A DNA stretch of 64,000 bases from JAIBJN01 sp963802795 (GCA_963802795.1 CAWDJV010000005.1:186001-250000); one strand, 5' to 3'; positions 1 through 9,755 are shown, numbered from the stretch's first letter. A program made the numbers and translations. The notes: a model not told the origin generated them from the letters alone.

Positions 1-2
1 TG

Positions 3-1517
3 CCCGTCCCGATAATCCTCGATCACGTTGACGCGATCAGCGTCAACATGCGGCGCCGCGCCACGGGGCCCGAGCCCGCTCCAGTTCGCTGGGCCGCGCG
101 CGTCGAAGCAGCGCTATTCAAGCGCTGGGAGCACCGTCTCAGCCAGTGGGTCGCCGCACAGCTGGTTATCTCACCGGTCGATGCTCGCGACCTTCCGCCT
201 GATCCGGAAGTCCACGTGCTCATGAACGCCGTCGATCTGCCGACCATGCCGCCGGCTTCGTTGGTGGAGCGCGACATCGACGTCATCCTCACCGGCAACA
301 TGGCCTATCCGCCCAACGCCGACGCGGCCGAGTGGTTGAGTGAGACGATCGCACCCGAGCTTTGGCGCAAACGGCCCGACACGTCGGTCTGGGTCGTGGG
401 TCGCGATGCCGGCAAGCTGTCGCTCAACCAGCGAATTCACGTCCACGCCGACGTTCCGCATCTGGCCGAGTACCTGAGTCGGGCGAAGATCGCCCTTGCA
501 CCGCTGCGGATCGGCACGGGCAGCCCCAACAAGGTTCTGGAGGCCATGGCCGTGGGAACGCCCGTCGTGGCGACGCCCGCAGCTGCTGAGCCGTTCGGCT
601 TCCCGCCCGATGCCGTCCGCCAGGCATCTACGGCTGAGGGGATCGCGGCTCAGGCGCTTGAATTGCTCGACGACGTCGAGGCCCGCAGTCGCCTGGCTGC
701 GCGAGCTCGTGCGCTCGTGACGCGTTACGACGCCGCCGGACAGCAGCAGCGGCTGGCAGAGATCGTGGCGGCGACTATCGGTCCGCAGCTAGCCGCCGGC
801 TACACGATGGGCGAGTTGACTGGGCGGCGAGCCGCGGCTTACCGTGAAGCTGTGGAATCACGTCGACGCTCCCGCCCGGCCCACCTCGTTCCGTTCGGGC
901 TTGCGGCACCTCTCGCCGTCTTCGGCTCCCTCGCCGCCGCGGTCGTGCTCCGCGGGCACGTTCCGGGAGAGGACGACGTCGCCGACGTCGCACGGAGCGC
1001 CATATGGTCGATCTGGGTCCCGTTCGACGGAACGCGGCTGCTCGAGAGCTCGACGATCGGCGGGCCGTTGCTCTTGATTGCGTTCGCCGTCGTGCTCGTT
1101 CGCTTGGCGGGCCGTTCGTACGCGGCGTTCTGGGTCGCTGCCGTCGGGAGCGTGTTCCTCCTGGATCCGCTCCTCAAGGCCGCGTTCCGACGGCCCTCGA
1201 TCGCGGGTCCCGGCGGCGAGTACTCGTTCCCGAGCGGGACGGCGCTCTTCTGCGCGGCCGCGGTCGCGGCAATCGCGCTGACCTTGCCGAGAGGACGCGG
1301 GTCCGTCGCGGTCGCGGTCGCCGGCGGGCTCGTCTGCCTCGCCTTCGGCGCGGCGGTCGTCGCCGCCGACTGGCACTACCCGTCGGACGTCGTCGCAGGG
1401 TGGGCACTCGGCGTCGCCTGGACGTCGGGTCTCTGGCTCGCCTTCTCCGCTGTCCGCCGCCGGCCTCTCGGGAGGAGCAACGAGGCGAGGCCGAAGTTGA
1501 GCGGCCCGAGCTCGTGA
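3..1517 (+). CDS. Glycosyltransferase (GT4-like) fused to a PAP2-like membrane domain, 5'-truncated by window edge
   Basis: The reading frame is open from the window edge; residues before the first Met (PVPIILDHVDAISVN) look like family sequence, so the true start lies outside. The first ~260 residues hold the C-terminal half of a GT-B glycosyltransferase (GTGSPNKVLEAMAVGTPVVAT, the sugar-nucleotide binding loop). After a linker of ~25 residues, several hydrophobic segments form a PAP2-type domain. Its motifs are altered: motif 1 reads KAAFRRPSI, motif 2 is FPSGT where PSGH is usual, and motif 3 keeps HYPSD but not the preceding Ser-Arg. It probably transfers a sugar at the membrane; phosphatase activity is doubtful. 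The stop overlaps a GTG of the next gene. Confidence 0.8.
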   Translation, partial: PVPIILDHVDAISVNMRRRATGPEPAPVRWAARVEAALFKRWEHRLSQWVAAQLVISPVDARDLPPDPEVHVLMNAVDLPTMPPASLVERDIDVILTGNMAYPPNADAAEWLSETIAPELWRKRPDTSVWVVGRDAGKLSLNQRIHVHADVPHLAEYLSRAKIALAPLRIGTGSPNKVLEAMAVGTPVVATPAAAEPFGFPPDAVRQASTAEGIAAQALELLDDVEARSRLAARARALVTRYDAAGQQQRLAEIVAATIGPQLAAGYTMGELTGRRAAAYREAVESRRRSRPAHLVPFGLAAPLAVFGSLAAAVVLRGHVPGEDDVADVARSAIWSIWVPFDGTRLLESSTIGGPLLLIAFAVVLVRLAGRSYAAFWVAAVGSVFLLDPLLKAAFRRPSIAGPGGEYSFPSGTALFCAAAVAAIALTLPRGRGSVAVAVAGGLVCLAFGAAVVAADWHYPSDVVAGWALGVAWTSGLWLAFSAVRRRPLGRSNEARPKLSGPSS

Positions 1518-1552
1518 CCGGACGTCCGGAGGGAGAGGCCGTAGGTCGACGG

Positions 1553-2335
1553 ATGCCGGCGAGTGGGCGTGCGTCGGGGAAGCTCCGCGTGTTCTTCGTC
1601 ACGCAGGACGACCCGATCTACGTCGCCTGCTTCTTCGAGGTCTTCTTCGCGGAATATCCGCGTGACGAGCTCGAGCTCGTCGGGATGACGATCGGACGCG
1701 CGTTCCGCGAGTCGAGGCTTGCGGTGGCGAAGCGGATGCTCCGCTTCTACGGTCTGCGCGACTTCTCGCGCGTTGCGGCCCGGCTGGCCGGCGCACGCCT
1801 ACGCGGCCGTTCAATCTCGAAGCTCGCGGCCCGGGAGCGCGTCCGAATCCTCGAGACCGCGTCGGTGAACGACGCCGCCTACGTCGGCCGCGTCCGCGAG
1901 CTGCAACCGGACATCATCGTCTCAGTCGCCGCGCCCGAGATCTTCTCGGAGGAGCTCCTCGCGGCCGGACGGCTCGGGTGCCTGAACATCCACTCGGGCC
2001 GCCTGCCCCGCTACCGCGGGATGATGCCCACATTCTGGCAGATGCTCGCCGGCGAGCGCCGTATCGCGATGACTGTCCATGAGATGGTCGCGCGCCTGGA
2101 TGCGGGCGGAATCCTCGGGACGGTCGAGTATCCCCTTCGCGACGACGACACTCTCGATCGCGTCATGAGCGAGACGAAGCGCGAAGGGGCACGGCTCATG
2201 ATCGACGTCCTCCGAAGGATCCGCCGCGGCGAAGCGAGGCCAGAGTCTCTCGACATGCGCGACGCCTCGTACTTCTCGTTCCCTTCCCGCGAGAAGGTTG
2301 CCGAGTTCCGCGCGCGTGGGCTGCGCCTCCTCTAG
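1553..2335 (+). CDS. Formyltransferase family protein (methionyl-tRNA/sugar formyltransferase fold)
   Basis: A 260-residue protein of the formyl_trans_N fold. The catalytic triad is visible as Asn145 and His147 in NIHSGRLPRYRG and Asp183 in RLDAGGI. The family moves a formyl group from 10-formyl-tetrahydrofolate to an amine. The position between a glycosyltransferase and a polysaccharide deacetylase suggests an amino-sugar formyltransferase of the surface glycan rather than the housekeeping Fmt, because the C-terminal tRNA-binding domain is absent. ATG 1553 is chosen as start; a GTG at 1514 that overlaps the previous stop (GTGA) is an alternative. A purine-rich GGAGGGAGAGG stretch lies upstream. 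Confidence 0.8.
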   Translation: MPASGRASGKLRVFFVTQDDPIYVACFFEVFFAEYPRDELELVGMTIGRAFRESRLAVAKRMLRFYGLRDFSRVAARLAGARLRGRSISKLAARERVRILETASVNDAAYVGRVRELQPDIIVSVAAPEIFSEELLAAGRLGCLNIHSGRLPRYRGMMPTFWQMLAGERRIAMTVHEMVARLDAGGILGTVEYPLRDDDTLDRVMSETKREGARLMIDVLRRIRRGEARPESLDMRDASYFSFPSREKVAEFRARGLRLL

Positions 2336-2399
2336 GCGCGGTCGTGGACGCGGAGAGGCCCTTACCTCCCGAGGACGCAAACGGCTTAACATCGACTCG

Positions 2400-3269
2400 A
2401 TGACGGCCCCCTCCCTGACACCCGTCTCGCCTCGTGCCGCGATGTCGGTCGACGTGGAGGACTGGTTCCAGGCCGAGAACCTGAGGCAGGTGATTTCTCG
2501 CGAGAGCTGGCAGAGTCGGAGCCTGCGAGTCGAGCGGAACATGGACCGGATGCTCGAGCTCATGGCCGAGCGCGGGGTCTCCGCGACGTGCTTCGTGCTC
2601 GGTTGGATTGCCGACCGTTGCCCGTCGCTCGTCGCCCGGATCGCGGCCGAAGGACACGAGATCGCGTCGCACGGCTACGGCCACGACCTGGTCACGAATC
2701 TCTCGCCCGAGGCGTTCCGGGCAGACGTCGAGCGGTCGAAGAAGCGCCTCGAGGAGATAGCCGGCGTGGAAGTGCGCGGCTATCGCGCCCCGAGCTTCAC
2801 GATCACCGACTGGTCGATCCCGATCCTCGAGGAGGTCGGCTACACGTACGACTCGTCAGCGTTTCCGACCATCGCTCACGACCGCTACGGCAGGCTGACG
2901 TGGATGACTGCCGGTCTGTCCGTGGTCGAGCTCCGTCCCGGATTCCACGAGGTCTGCGTGTCGTGCCTGAACGTCCGCAATCGCGGCGTTCCGTGGGGAG
3001 GCGGCGCGTACTTCCGCCTCATCCCGTACGGCGTCTTCCGCTGGGGGGTCCGGCAGATCCTCCGCTCGGGCCGCCCGTACGTCTTCTACATCCACCCGTG
3101 GGAGATCGATCCGGGACAACCGCGGCCGCCAGGCGTGGCGGCGAGCCGGCGTTTCCGGCACTACGTCGGGCTCGGCCGCTGCGAGACGCGCTTTCGCTCG
3201 CTCCTTCGGGACTTCCGGTGGTCGACGGTCTCGGAGGTTCTCCACGCAAACATCCGCACGCGCCCCTAG
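2400..3269 (+). CDS. Polysaccharide deacetylase, DUF3473/XrtA-system type
   Basis: 289 residues with the NodB fold: DVEDWFQ near the N-terminus (metal-binding Asp), GHEIASHGYGH (metal-binding His pair) and GYRAPSFTI. The C-terminal HPWEIDPGQPR is typical of the DUF3473 extension found in deacetylases of exosortase/EPS loci. It is expected to remove N-acetyl groups from a polysaccharide; no signal peptide is visible, so action on cytoplasmic or lipid-linked precursors is possible. ATG 2400 is chosen because homology begins at once and the upstream part of the open frame is compositionally unlike a protein of this family. Confidence 0.85.
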   Translation: MTAPSLTPVSPRAAMSVDVEDWFQAENLRQVISRESWQSRSLRVERNMDRMLELMAERGVSATCFVLGWIADRCPSLVARIAAEGHEIASHGYGHDLVTNLSPEAFRADVERSKKRLEEIAGVEVRGYRAPSFTITDWSIPILEEVGYTYDSSAFPTIAHDRYGRLTWMTAGLSVVELRPGFHEVCVSCLNVRNRGVPWGGGAYFRLIPYGVFRWGVRQILRSGRPYVFYIHPWEIDPGQPRPPGVAASRRFRHYVGLGRCETRFRSLLRDFRWSTVSEVLHANIRTRP

Positions 3270-3379
3270 CGCGCGGGTGCGCCGGCGTGCGCCGGCCGCC
3301 GGTGCCGCACCCTCGAGATCGTTCGTCGCCTGTACGATGCCGAGCCCTTGCAGGGCTGGGCGACGGCACTTCGGCGCCG

Positions 3380-4963
3380 ATGCGCATCAGTGTGACCAAA
3401 TCCCCAAGCAGGCACGCCTCTCGGGTCGTGATCGCCGGAGGCGTCCTCGCGCTTACCTGTGCAGCCGGCTTCCTCGGATCCACCCACTCCGCGAACGGCC
3501 AGCCGAACCTCGTCCCGAACGGGAGCTTCGAGCGCTCGTTGAGCGGGTGGCGAGGTCACCACGCGAGGCTGTCGCGGACACGGGGCGGGCCCGTGGGCCG
3601 CATGGCCGCGCGCGTCAAGGTCTCGGGCTCGTGGAAGTCCTACTCCATCCGCCTGCGCGTCGCACCCGTGTCGTCGACACGGGCGGGCGCCGTGTACCGC
3701 GCGGGTGCCCGGGTGCGCGGCGCGGTCGCCGGCCGCAAAATCTGCCTTCGCATTCGCGAGTCGCGGCGATCCGGACGGCTCGTCGGCACGCGGAAGACGT
3801 GCATTCGCTCGACGCGTCGGTGGGCGGCGTTCAGGCCCGTCCGGTACACGGCACGAGCGACGGGAAACAGGCTCGACACGTACGCCTACCAGCTCGGCGC
3901 CGTCGCCGGGGATCGCTTCTACCTGGACGGCGTCCGACTGACGCGCTCCACAAACGGGTGCGGTTGGGGCACGTTCAGCTCCGAGCAGCACGTCTGGCCG
4001 AGGGCGTGCTGGCGCCCGTTTGCCGCGACGAGCCCGTTCAACAAGCCGATTCCCGCCGATCCGAAGATCCGCGGGAACAGCGCCGCGATCGTCGCCAAGC
4101 TCCTCTCGACCGGAGGCGGGCCGGGCAATCTCGTCGCCGGGGGCGCGCGCACCGACGACCACGGCCACCCGGTGGTCTACTCGCGACGGAACGATCCCGT
4201 GTACACGATCCATTGCACGCGGTACGCGTGCGACGATCTCGAGGGCAAGCGGGTTCGCATTCCCGTCGGGGCTCGCCCGGCGGGCGGAAGCGACCGCCAT
4301 CTGGCCGTCGTCGACCAGACGTCCGGCTACTCGTACGACTTCTGGGAGGCGGGCACGCCGAGCGGATCCGGAGGGACGCTGAACGTGGGGAGCGGCGGCG
4401 TCGCCCGGGTGAACGCTCGCGGCACCGGGCGCGCACTCGACCTCGACGGGGACGGCAGGGTGGGCGAAGCCACGGCCGCACGCTTCGCGCTCCTCGCCGG
4501 CATCGTGCGCGCCGAGGAGCTCGCTGCGCGCAAGATCGACCACGCGCTCTTCATCACGGTGCCGTGCGGCGCCCGTCAGCCGTCCTACGTCGCACCGGCC
4601 ACCAAGAGCGGGACCCGGTGCGCGGACAACACGAACAGGATTCCGATGGGCGCCCGGCTGCGCCTGAACATGACCTCGGCCGGGATCGAGGCGCTCGACG
4701 TCCCGCGATGGAAGAAGACGATCCTCCACGCCTTCCGCGTCCACGGCGCGTACATGGGCGACACCGGAGGCCCGTCGAGCTTCGGCGTGATGCTCGAATC
4801 CGACGCCACCTACACGGCGTTCGGCGTCACGAGCCGGATGGTCGAGTTCGCCGCCGCGAACGGCTGGACGCGGTTCGACGGCGCCTACGTCGGCAACCTC
4901 CGCGGCGGCGTTCCCTGGTCGCGCCTGCAGGTCCTCGACTGGTCCGACCCGGCCAACCACTGA
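3380..4963 (+). CDS. Secreted protein with N-terminal carbohydrate-binding-like domain, function unknown
   Basis: 527 residues. A basic N-terminus followed by VVIAGGVLALTCAAGFLGS is a signal peptide. Residues ~37-185 (NLVPNGSFERSLSGW at the start, YLDGVRLT at the end) match the layout of CBM4/9-like jelly-roll modules. The C-terminal ~330 residues, beginning CWRPFAATSPFNKPIP, form a domain seen in secreted actinobacterial proteins of unknown activity; six or more cysteines suggest disulfides. Within the polysaccharide locus it may bind or process the exported glycan. I do not recognise catalytic residues. Confidence 0.7.
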   Translation: MRISVTKSPSRHASRVVIAGGVLALTCAAGFLGSTHSANGQPNLVPNGSFERSLSGWRGHHARLSRTRGGPVGRMAARVKVSGSWKSYSIRLRVAPVSSTRAGAVYRAGARVRGAVAGRKICLRIRESRRSGRLVGTRKTCIRSTRRWAAFRPVRYTARATGNRLDTYAYQLGAVAGDRFYLDGVRLTRSTNGCGWGTFSSEQHVWPRACWRPFAATSPFNKPIPADPKIRGNSAAIVAKLLSTGGGPGNLVAGGARTDDHGHPVVYSRRNDPVYTIHCTRYACDDLEGKRVRIPVGARPAGGSDRHLAVVDQTSGYSYDFWEAGTPSGSGGTLNVGSGGVARVNARGTGRALDLDGDGRVGEATAARFALLAGIVRAEELAARKIDHALFITVPCGARQPSYVAPATKSGTRCADNTNRIPMGARLRLNMTSAGIEALDVPRWKKTILHAFRVHGAYMGDTGGPSSFGVMLESDATYTAFGVTSRMVEFAAANGWTRFDGAYVGNLRGGVPWSRLQVLDWSDPANH

Positions 4964-5018
4964 ACGGCGGATCCGGGCGGTCGCCTGCGCCGCCGCGGGC
5001 GCGTCCTATCATCCGTTC

Positions 5019-6180
5019 GTGAACGTCCGGCGCCGACTGCGCGTCCATACGCTCATCGACAGCCTCGGCACCGGCGGGGCCGAGACGCTCCTCGGCGACC
5101 TCGCGGCCGGAGCGCTCCAGGGCGGAATCGACTTCTCGGTCGCCTACCTGCAACACGAAGGCCCGCCTGCCGTCCGGCTTCGCGAGCTCGGAATCAGCCC
5201 GGAGCGAGTCCCGATCGACAGCCTCCTCGGACCGGGGGACTTCAGGCGCGTGCGGGCGCATCTCGCGCGCGTCCGGCCGGATGTGCTCCACACGCACCTC
5301 GGGTACTCCGACTTCCTCGGTGGAATCGCGGCCCGGTCGCTCGGCATCCCGGCCGTCTCGACGCTCCACGTGATGGAATGGGACCGCAAGCTCCGCGATC
5401 GAGTCAAGCTGACGCTCATGGCGTTCGCCCGCATCGCGTGCTGCCAACGGGTCATCTGCGTCTCGGACGCCGCGCGAGCGAGCTACCTGGCCGCATGGCC
5501 GGCCCGGCGCGCGCGCGTCCTCACCGTGCACAACGGGATCGCGGCGACGCCGCGTCCCGGCTCGGGTCGAGCGGTCCGGGCCGAGCTCGGGATCGGGCCC
5601 GGGCGAGCCTGTCGTCTCGATGGTCACCGTCCTCCGCGAAGGCAAGGGCCACGACGTCGCTCTCGAGGCTGTGGGCGAGGTTCGCCGGCGCTTCCCGGGC
5701 CTCCGGCTACTGATCCTCGGGGAGGGCCCCGCGAGAGCCGCCATCGCCGAGCGTGCCTCCCCGCTCGGAGAGAGCGTGATCCTCACCGGCCATCGACGCG
5801 ACGTGCTGGAGGTGCTCGACGCCTCGGACATCCTGCTCCATCCCACCAGCGCGGACGCCTTCCCCACGGCCCTCCTGGAAGCCATGGCGGCCGGCGTGCC
5901 GATCGTCGCCTCGTCCGTGGGAGGGATCCCGGAGATCGTCGAGGACGGGCGCCACGGCGTGCTTCTGCCGGCGCCGCCTGTCGCGGCCCACGTCGCAAGC
6001 GCGCTCGAAGCCCTCCTCTCCGATCCGGGCCGCCGACGCGAGCTGGCCGCCGCGGCCCGCACGCGCTTCGACGGGCGCTTCACGATCGAGGCGTGGATCG
6101 ACCGTCTCCTGCCGGTATACGACGGCGCCGTCGCGGACGGCCCGGGGCGGGCAGCCCCGCCCGCCGAGCCCGTGAACTAG
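5019..6180 (+). CDS. GT4-family glycosyltransferase (one frameshift)
   Basis: The N-terminal half (GTGGAETLLGDLA, HTHLGYSDF) runs in one frame from GTG 5019. The C-terminal half (VTVLREGKGHD, HPTSADAFPTALLEAMAAGVPIVAS, GGIPEIV) continues in the next frame from about 5600. The change falls in GGGCCCGGG near 5598, where removing one G restores a continuous protein of ~387 residues. This is a retaining GT-B glycosyltransferase; the E-x7-E motif is represented by DAFPTALLEA. A sequencing indel is more likely than a true break. Its stop shares a CTAG with the stop of the convergent next gene. Confidence 0.8.
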
Positions 6181-7370
6181 GCGGAAGCGAGGAGCCGCTC
6201 CACGGCGGCCATGACCGAGATGGAATGGCGCTCCATCTCGTCGGGCATCCTCAGGACGTTCCGGATCCGGAAGGAGAGGCCGCCGAGCACCGGTGCAAGC
6301 GTCGCGAGCGCGAGCCGGTCGTCGAGGTGGCGGCGTCGCAGCTCCTCCTCGACGCGCCGGAGCGCGGCGGCGAGCGGGTCGTCGAGCGACGTCTCGCCTT
6401 CGCGCGCGAGGAGGCGCAGCTCGGCGAGCTCGTAGCCCCAGAGGTCGACCATCGGCGTGCCGTCCAGCACGGCCCATTCCCAGTCGTAGACTCGGATCGC
6501 GCCTGCTCGGGCGGCGATGTTGCCGCGCCAGAAGTCCCCGTGGACGGCGCAGCGGGGCACCGTGGTTCCCCGGATCTGCTCGAGCAGGGATCGGACGCGA
6601 CGTACGACGACGTCCTCGGTGGGGAGGCTCGCGGATCGCCACGCGTCGCGTGTTGCGTCGACGGCCGCCCGCTCATCGTCCGCGTCCCACTGCCGTTCGT
6701 GCGACGACGAGGCGACCTGAAACGCCCGCAGCCACTCGAGCGCCTGCTCGCGCGTGGCCGCGCCCGTGGCGCCGCCGAGCGCGTCGAACGGCTCGGCGAC
6801 CACGAACTCGCCTTCGACGTCCTCCGCCAGCAACGGCGGGTCCGGGAGAGTCGCAGCCAGACGCTCGTCCTCTCCGATCAGGCCGCGGATCGACTCCACG
6901 AGCCTGGCTTCCTGTCGCAGTCGCCAGTCGAACCGGGGCTCGGCCATCGCCTTGACGACCATGTGTGGCTCTCGATCGCCTTCGCGAAAGAGGAAACAGA
7001 TCGCCTTCGAGACGGCCTGGCCCGACGGCGAGTAGAGCGCGATCCGCGGCGGACGGCCGCCCGTGATCGTCGTGCCGATCCGCGCGGCCAGGCCGTCCGT
7101 TTCGGCGATGAGCGCGGCGCGGGCGCGGAGCGACATCCACGCCGCCGCGTCGGGGAGCCGGCGGAGCGTCGGCACCATCGTCCGGCGGAGCCACTCCGCG
7201 GCGGGCGGGTATCCCATATCGGCAGCGATCATCGGCAGGCGGGCGTCGGGCCAGAGCGTGTAGACGCGGCCTCCGCGTCGCGCGCGCGCTGCGGTCGCGA
7301 CGATGCGCGCCCGCGAGGTCACGATGCGGCCGCGGCCGGCGAGGAGGCGGGTCGTCGTCGCCGGCCGCAC
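6177..7370 (-). CDS. APH-fold phosphotransferase, substrate unknown
   Basis: 397 residues with the aminoglycoside/choline-kinase fold: Lys140 in VVKAM, the catalytic loop VHGDFWRGN (His277, Asp279, Asn284) and the metal-binding Asp296 in VYDWEWA. The ~120-residue N-terminal extension (from MRPATTTRLL) is not part of the kinase core and may read the substrate. Because it sits among glycan genes it more likely phosphorylates a sugar, amino-alcohol or lipid carrier than an antibiotic; this is inference from context. First gene at the 3' end of a seven-gene minus-strand run. Confidence 0.75.
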   Translation of the reverse strand: MRPATTTRLLAGRGRIVTSRARIVATAARARRGGRVYTLWPDARLPMIAADMGYPPAAEWLRRTMVPTLRRLPDAAAWMSLRARAALIAETDGLAARIGTTITGGRPPRIALYSPSGQAVSKAICFLFREGDREPHMVVKAMAEPRFDWRLRQEARLVESIRGLIGEDERLAATLPDPPLLAEDVEGEFVVAEPFDALGGATGAATREQALEWLRAFQVASSSHERQWDADDERAAVDATRDAWRSASLPTEDVVVRRVRSLLEQIRGTTVPRCAVHGDFWRGNIAARAGAIRVYDWEWAVLDGTPMVDLWGYELAELRLLAREGETSLDDPLAAALRRVEEELRRRHLDDRLALATLAPVLGGLSFRIRNVLRMPDEMERHSISVMAAVERLLASA

Positions 7371-7384
7371 CGGCTACCGCCTGC

Positions 7385-8170
7385 TCATTCGGACTGGGCG
7401 GACCGGCGCCTGCGGGACGGGCGAAGAGCGCGGACGACCGCGTCGACCGGTGCGACGCGGCTCGCCTCGCGGACGAGCCGCACCGGCCTCGCCACCTTGA
7501 CGCGGAATCGGCGCGGCCCGTCCGGCGGGTAGACGCCGACCCGCGGCCAGCCGGCACGAGGAAGTCCCGGAGCGGGCAGCCCGGCGACGGCGGTGTATCC
7601 CTCCTCGCTCGCGGCCCGGGTCACGAGCCGATTGCCGTCCCCATACGGGAGCGCGAGCGTGCGGCAGGTTCCGAGCTCGTCCTCGCATGCCGTGCGCGAG
7701 CCGGCGAGCTCGCGCCTGAGGGCTCGCTCGTCGAGGCGCGAGAGGTACGGATGCGAGCAGGTGTGCGATCCGACTTCCCAGCCGGCGTCGCGGAGCGAGC
7801 GCAGCTCGTCCCAGGACATGCCGACGAGCTCGTCCTCGTACGGACTGCCGACCCAGCACTCGATGCCCGGCCAGCTCATCGGCGTCTCCGCGCCGACGAG
7901 GTCCGTGACGACGAAGACCGTCCCCGGCAGGTCGAACGACGCGAGGATCGGCAGCGCATGCGCGAGGACGGAGCGGAACCCGTCGTCGAACGTGACGGCG
8001 AGCGTGCGCGAGGCCGGGGGCGACGTGACCGCACGCTCGAAAGTCGCGCCGCGGTACCCGCGGCGGACGAGCAAGGAGAGCTGACGCTCGAATTCGTCGG
8101 GGCGAACGGCGAGCGGCGAGGGCCACCGGTCGCTGATCGCGTGGTAGCAGAGAACGAGCACGTCGGGCAC
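7385..8170 (-). CDS. NodB-type polysaccharide deacetylase
   Basis: 261 residues. The conserved NodB motifs are present: VTFDDGF (Asp62/Asp63), SHTCSHPYLS (His136, His140, metal ligands) and ALPYGDGN. There is no signal peptide. It is expected to deacetylate an N-acetylated sugar. It differs from the DUF3473 deacetylase at 2400-3269, so the locus carries two unlike deacetylases. It lies 14 bases upstream of the phosphotransferase gene and downstream of the flippase. Confidence 0.85.
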   Translation of the reverse strand: MPDVLVLCYHAISDRWPSPLAVRPDEFERQLSLLVRRGYRGATFERAVTSPPASRTLAVTFDDGFRSVLAHALPILASFDLPGTVFVVTDLVGAETPMSWPGIECWVGSPYEDELVGMSWDELRSLRDAGWEVGSHTCSHPYLSRLDERALRRELAGSRTACEDELGTCRTLALPYGDGNRLVTRAASEEGYTAVAGLPAPGLPRAGWPRVGVYPPDGPRRFRVKVARPVRLVREASRVAPVDAVVRALRPSRRRRSAQSE

Positions 8171-8234
8171 GCAGGGAGCTTAGCCCCGTCCTCGCGCCGC
8201 CCCACGACTCGCTGTCCGTCCGCGCCACGGCCGG

Positions 8235-9755
8235 CTACTGGGGCGACCCGACGGTCGTCCGTGCGTCGTCGTCGGCCCCCCCGGACGTGGCCGCGGCGTC
8301 TGCCACGCGGCGCCGGAGGTCGCGGATCACATCCGGCGCGAGGACCCAGAGCGCGCCGGCGTAGGTCGGGATTGCGGCCGCGACGCCGGCGACGAGGGCG
8401 ACCCACGGCGCCTCGAAGGCGCTGGAGACGGCGAAGGCGACGAGGCCCATGGCGGCCGCGGCGGCCGTGGGGGGCAACAGTGCCGACACCAGCTCCCTGG
8501 GGCGGACCGCGAGCATCCGCGAGGCGATCGTGAGGCCGATGATCGCGAAGAGACCGGCCACGGCGGCCTGGCATGCGGCCACCGCGACGATCCCCTCGTC
8601 GACTACGAGCGCGATGGAGCCGATGACCAGCGCGGTGCGAGGCACCGCGAGCTTCAGCAGGATGCCGGCCTGGCCCGTCGCCTTGTAGGCGATCCCGGCC
8701 GGGATGCCGATCGCGACGGCCAGCGCGTAGAAGGAGAGCACGCGCATGCAGTCGACGGAGCCCGCCCAGCGCTCCCCGAAGAGCGTCAGGACGAAGGGCT
8801 CCGCCAGAACAGCGAGGCCGACCGAGAGGGGAAGGGCCACGATCGCGGCATAGCGGACGGACACGACGAACGCGCGCTCGAGCGCGTCGCGGTCGACCGC
8901 GGCGAATGCCGGGAAGAGCACCCGTCCGGCGACAACCGCGAGGCTGACGACGAGCATCTCGGGAAGACGGAAGCCGAGGGTGTATAGACCGAGCGCGGAC
9001 GTCCCGAGTACGCGCCCGACGAACACGTAGTCGATCTGGCCGATCACCGCCGCCAGGATGTCGACGGCGGTGAGCGTGCTCCCGAAGCGCAGCATCCCGC
9101 GCAGCTCTGCGCGGCGAGGCAGGCCGGACGGGCGCCAGGGGACGAGCCGCCAGAGCGTCGCGCTGACGACGGCCGTCCCGACGAGGTAGCCGATGACGAG
9201 GCTCCACGGGCCGAACCCGGCGAGTGCAAGCGCGATCCCAGTCGCCCCGCGCGCACAGACCCCCGTGACCTCGGCGACAGTGCGAGGGCGGAAGTCGAGG
9301 CGCTTCTGTGCGAGCGCGTAATGGGTCGCGCCGACTGCCCGCAGCACGAAGGTGAGCCCGAGCACCGCGAGCAAGGGCGCGAGATCCGGCTGATCGAAGA
9401 AGGCGGCCGCTAGAGGGGCCAGGGCAGCGGTCAGCGCGGCCAATACCAGCCCGAGGACGATGGTGGAGCCAAAGACCGTGTTGGCCCGCTCGCGCAGCTC
9501 CTCCTCCGTCGAGATGACGAGGGCGGGGCTGAGCCCGAGATCGGAGATCGTGTCCACCAGCAGGATGAACACGAGGGCGAGCGCGACCAGCCCGAAGTCG
9601 GCGGGCGAGAGGAGGCGCGCGAGGATCGCCGTCGAGACGAGGACGAGCACCTGGCCCCCGATGTAGGAGCCGTACGCCCACGCCGTCCCCCGCAGGGTGC
9701 GGGCGCCGACGCTCGCCTGTGCCGCGGCGCCCGGGTCGCCCGCGTCTACGCCCAA
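8235..9755 (-). CDS. Wzx-type flippase / polysaccharide biosynthesis membrane protein (MATE-like fold)
   Basis: 506 residues with about 12-14 hydrophobic segments along the whole length, beginning after a short polar N-terminus (GTAWAYGSYIGGQVLVLVSTAILARLLSPADFGLVALA), the characteristic opening of the PST/MviN-like exporter family. It should flip undecaprenyl-linked repeat units across the membrane and so pairs with the polymerase-like protein at 14410-15876. It overlaps the metallophosphoesterase gene upstream by 10 bases, indicating translational coupling. Confidence 0.88.
   Translation of the reverse strand: MGVDAGDPGAAAQASVGARTLRGTAWAYGSYIGGQVLVLVSTAILARLLSPADFGLVALALVFILLVDTISDLGLSPALVISTEEELRERANTVFGSTIVLGLVLAALTAALAPLAAAFFDQPDLAPLLAVLGLTFVLRAVGATHYALAQKRLDFRPRTVAEVTGVCARGATGIALALAGFGPWSLVIGYLVGTAVVSATLWRLVPWRPSGLPRRAELRGMLRFGSTLTAVDILAAVIGQIDYVFVGRVLGTSALGLYTLGFRLPEMLVVSLAVVAGRVLFPAFAAVDRDALERAFVVSVRYAAIVALPLSVGLAVLAEPFVLTLFGERWAGSVDCMRVLSFYALAVAIGIPAGIAYKATGQAGILLKLAVPRTALVIGSIALVVDEGIVAVAACQAAVAGLFAIIGLTIASRMLAVRPRELVSALLPPTAAAAAMGLVAFAVSSAFEAPWVALVAGVAAAIPTYAGALWVLAPDVIRDLRRRVADAAATSGGADDDARTTVGSPQ

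Noticed and set aside
3266..4960. Long open frame on the minus strand opposite the secreted protein gene
   Set aside because: It is rich in Arg, Ala and Gly, lacks any family motif and mirrors the codon pattern of the plus-strand gene; high GC content produces such shadow frames.
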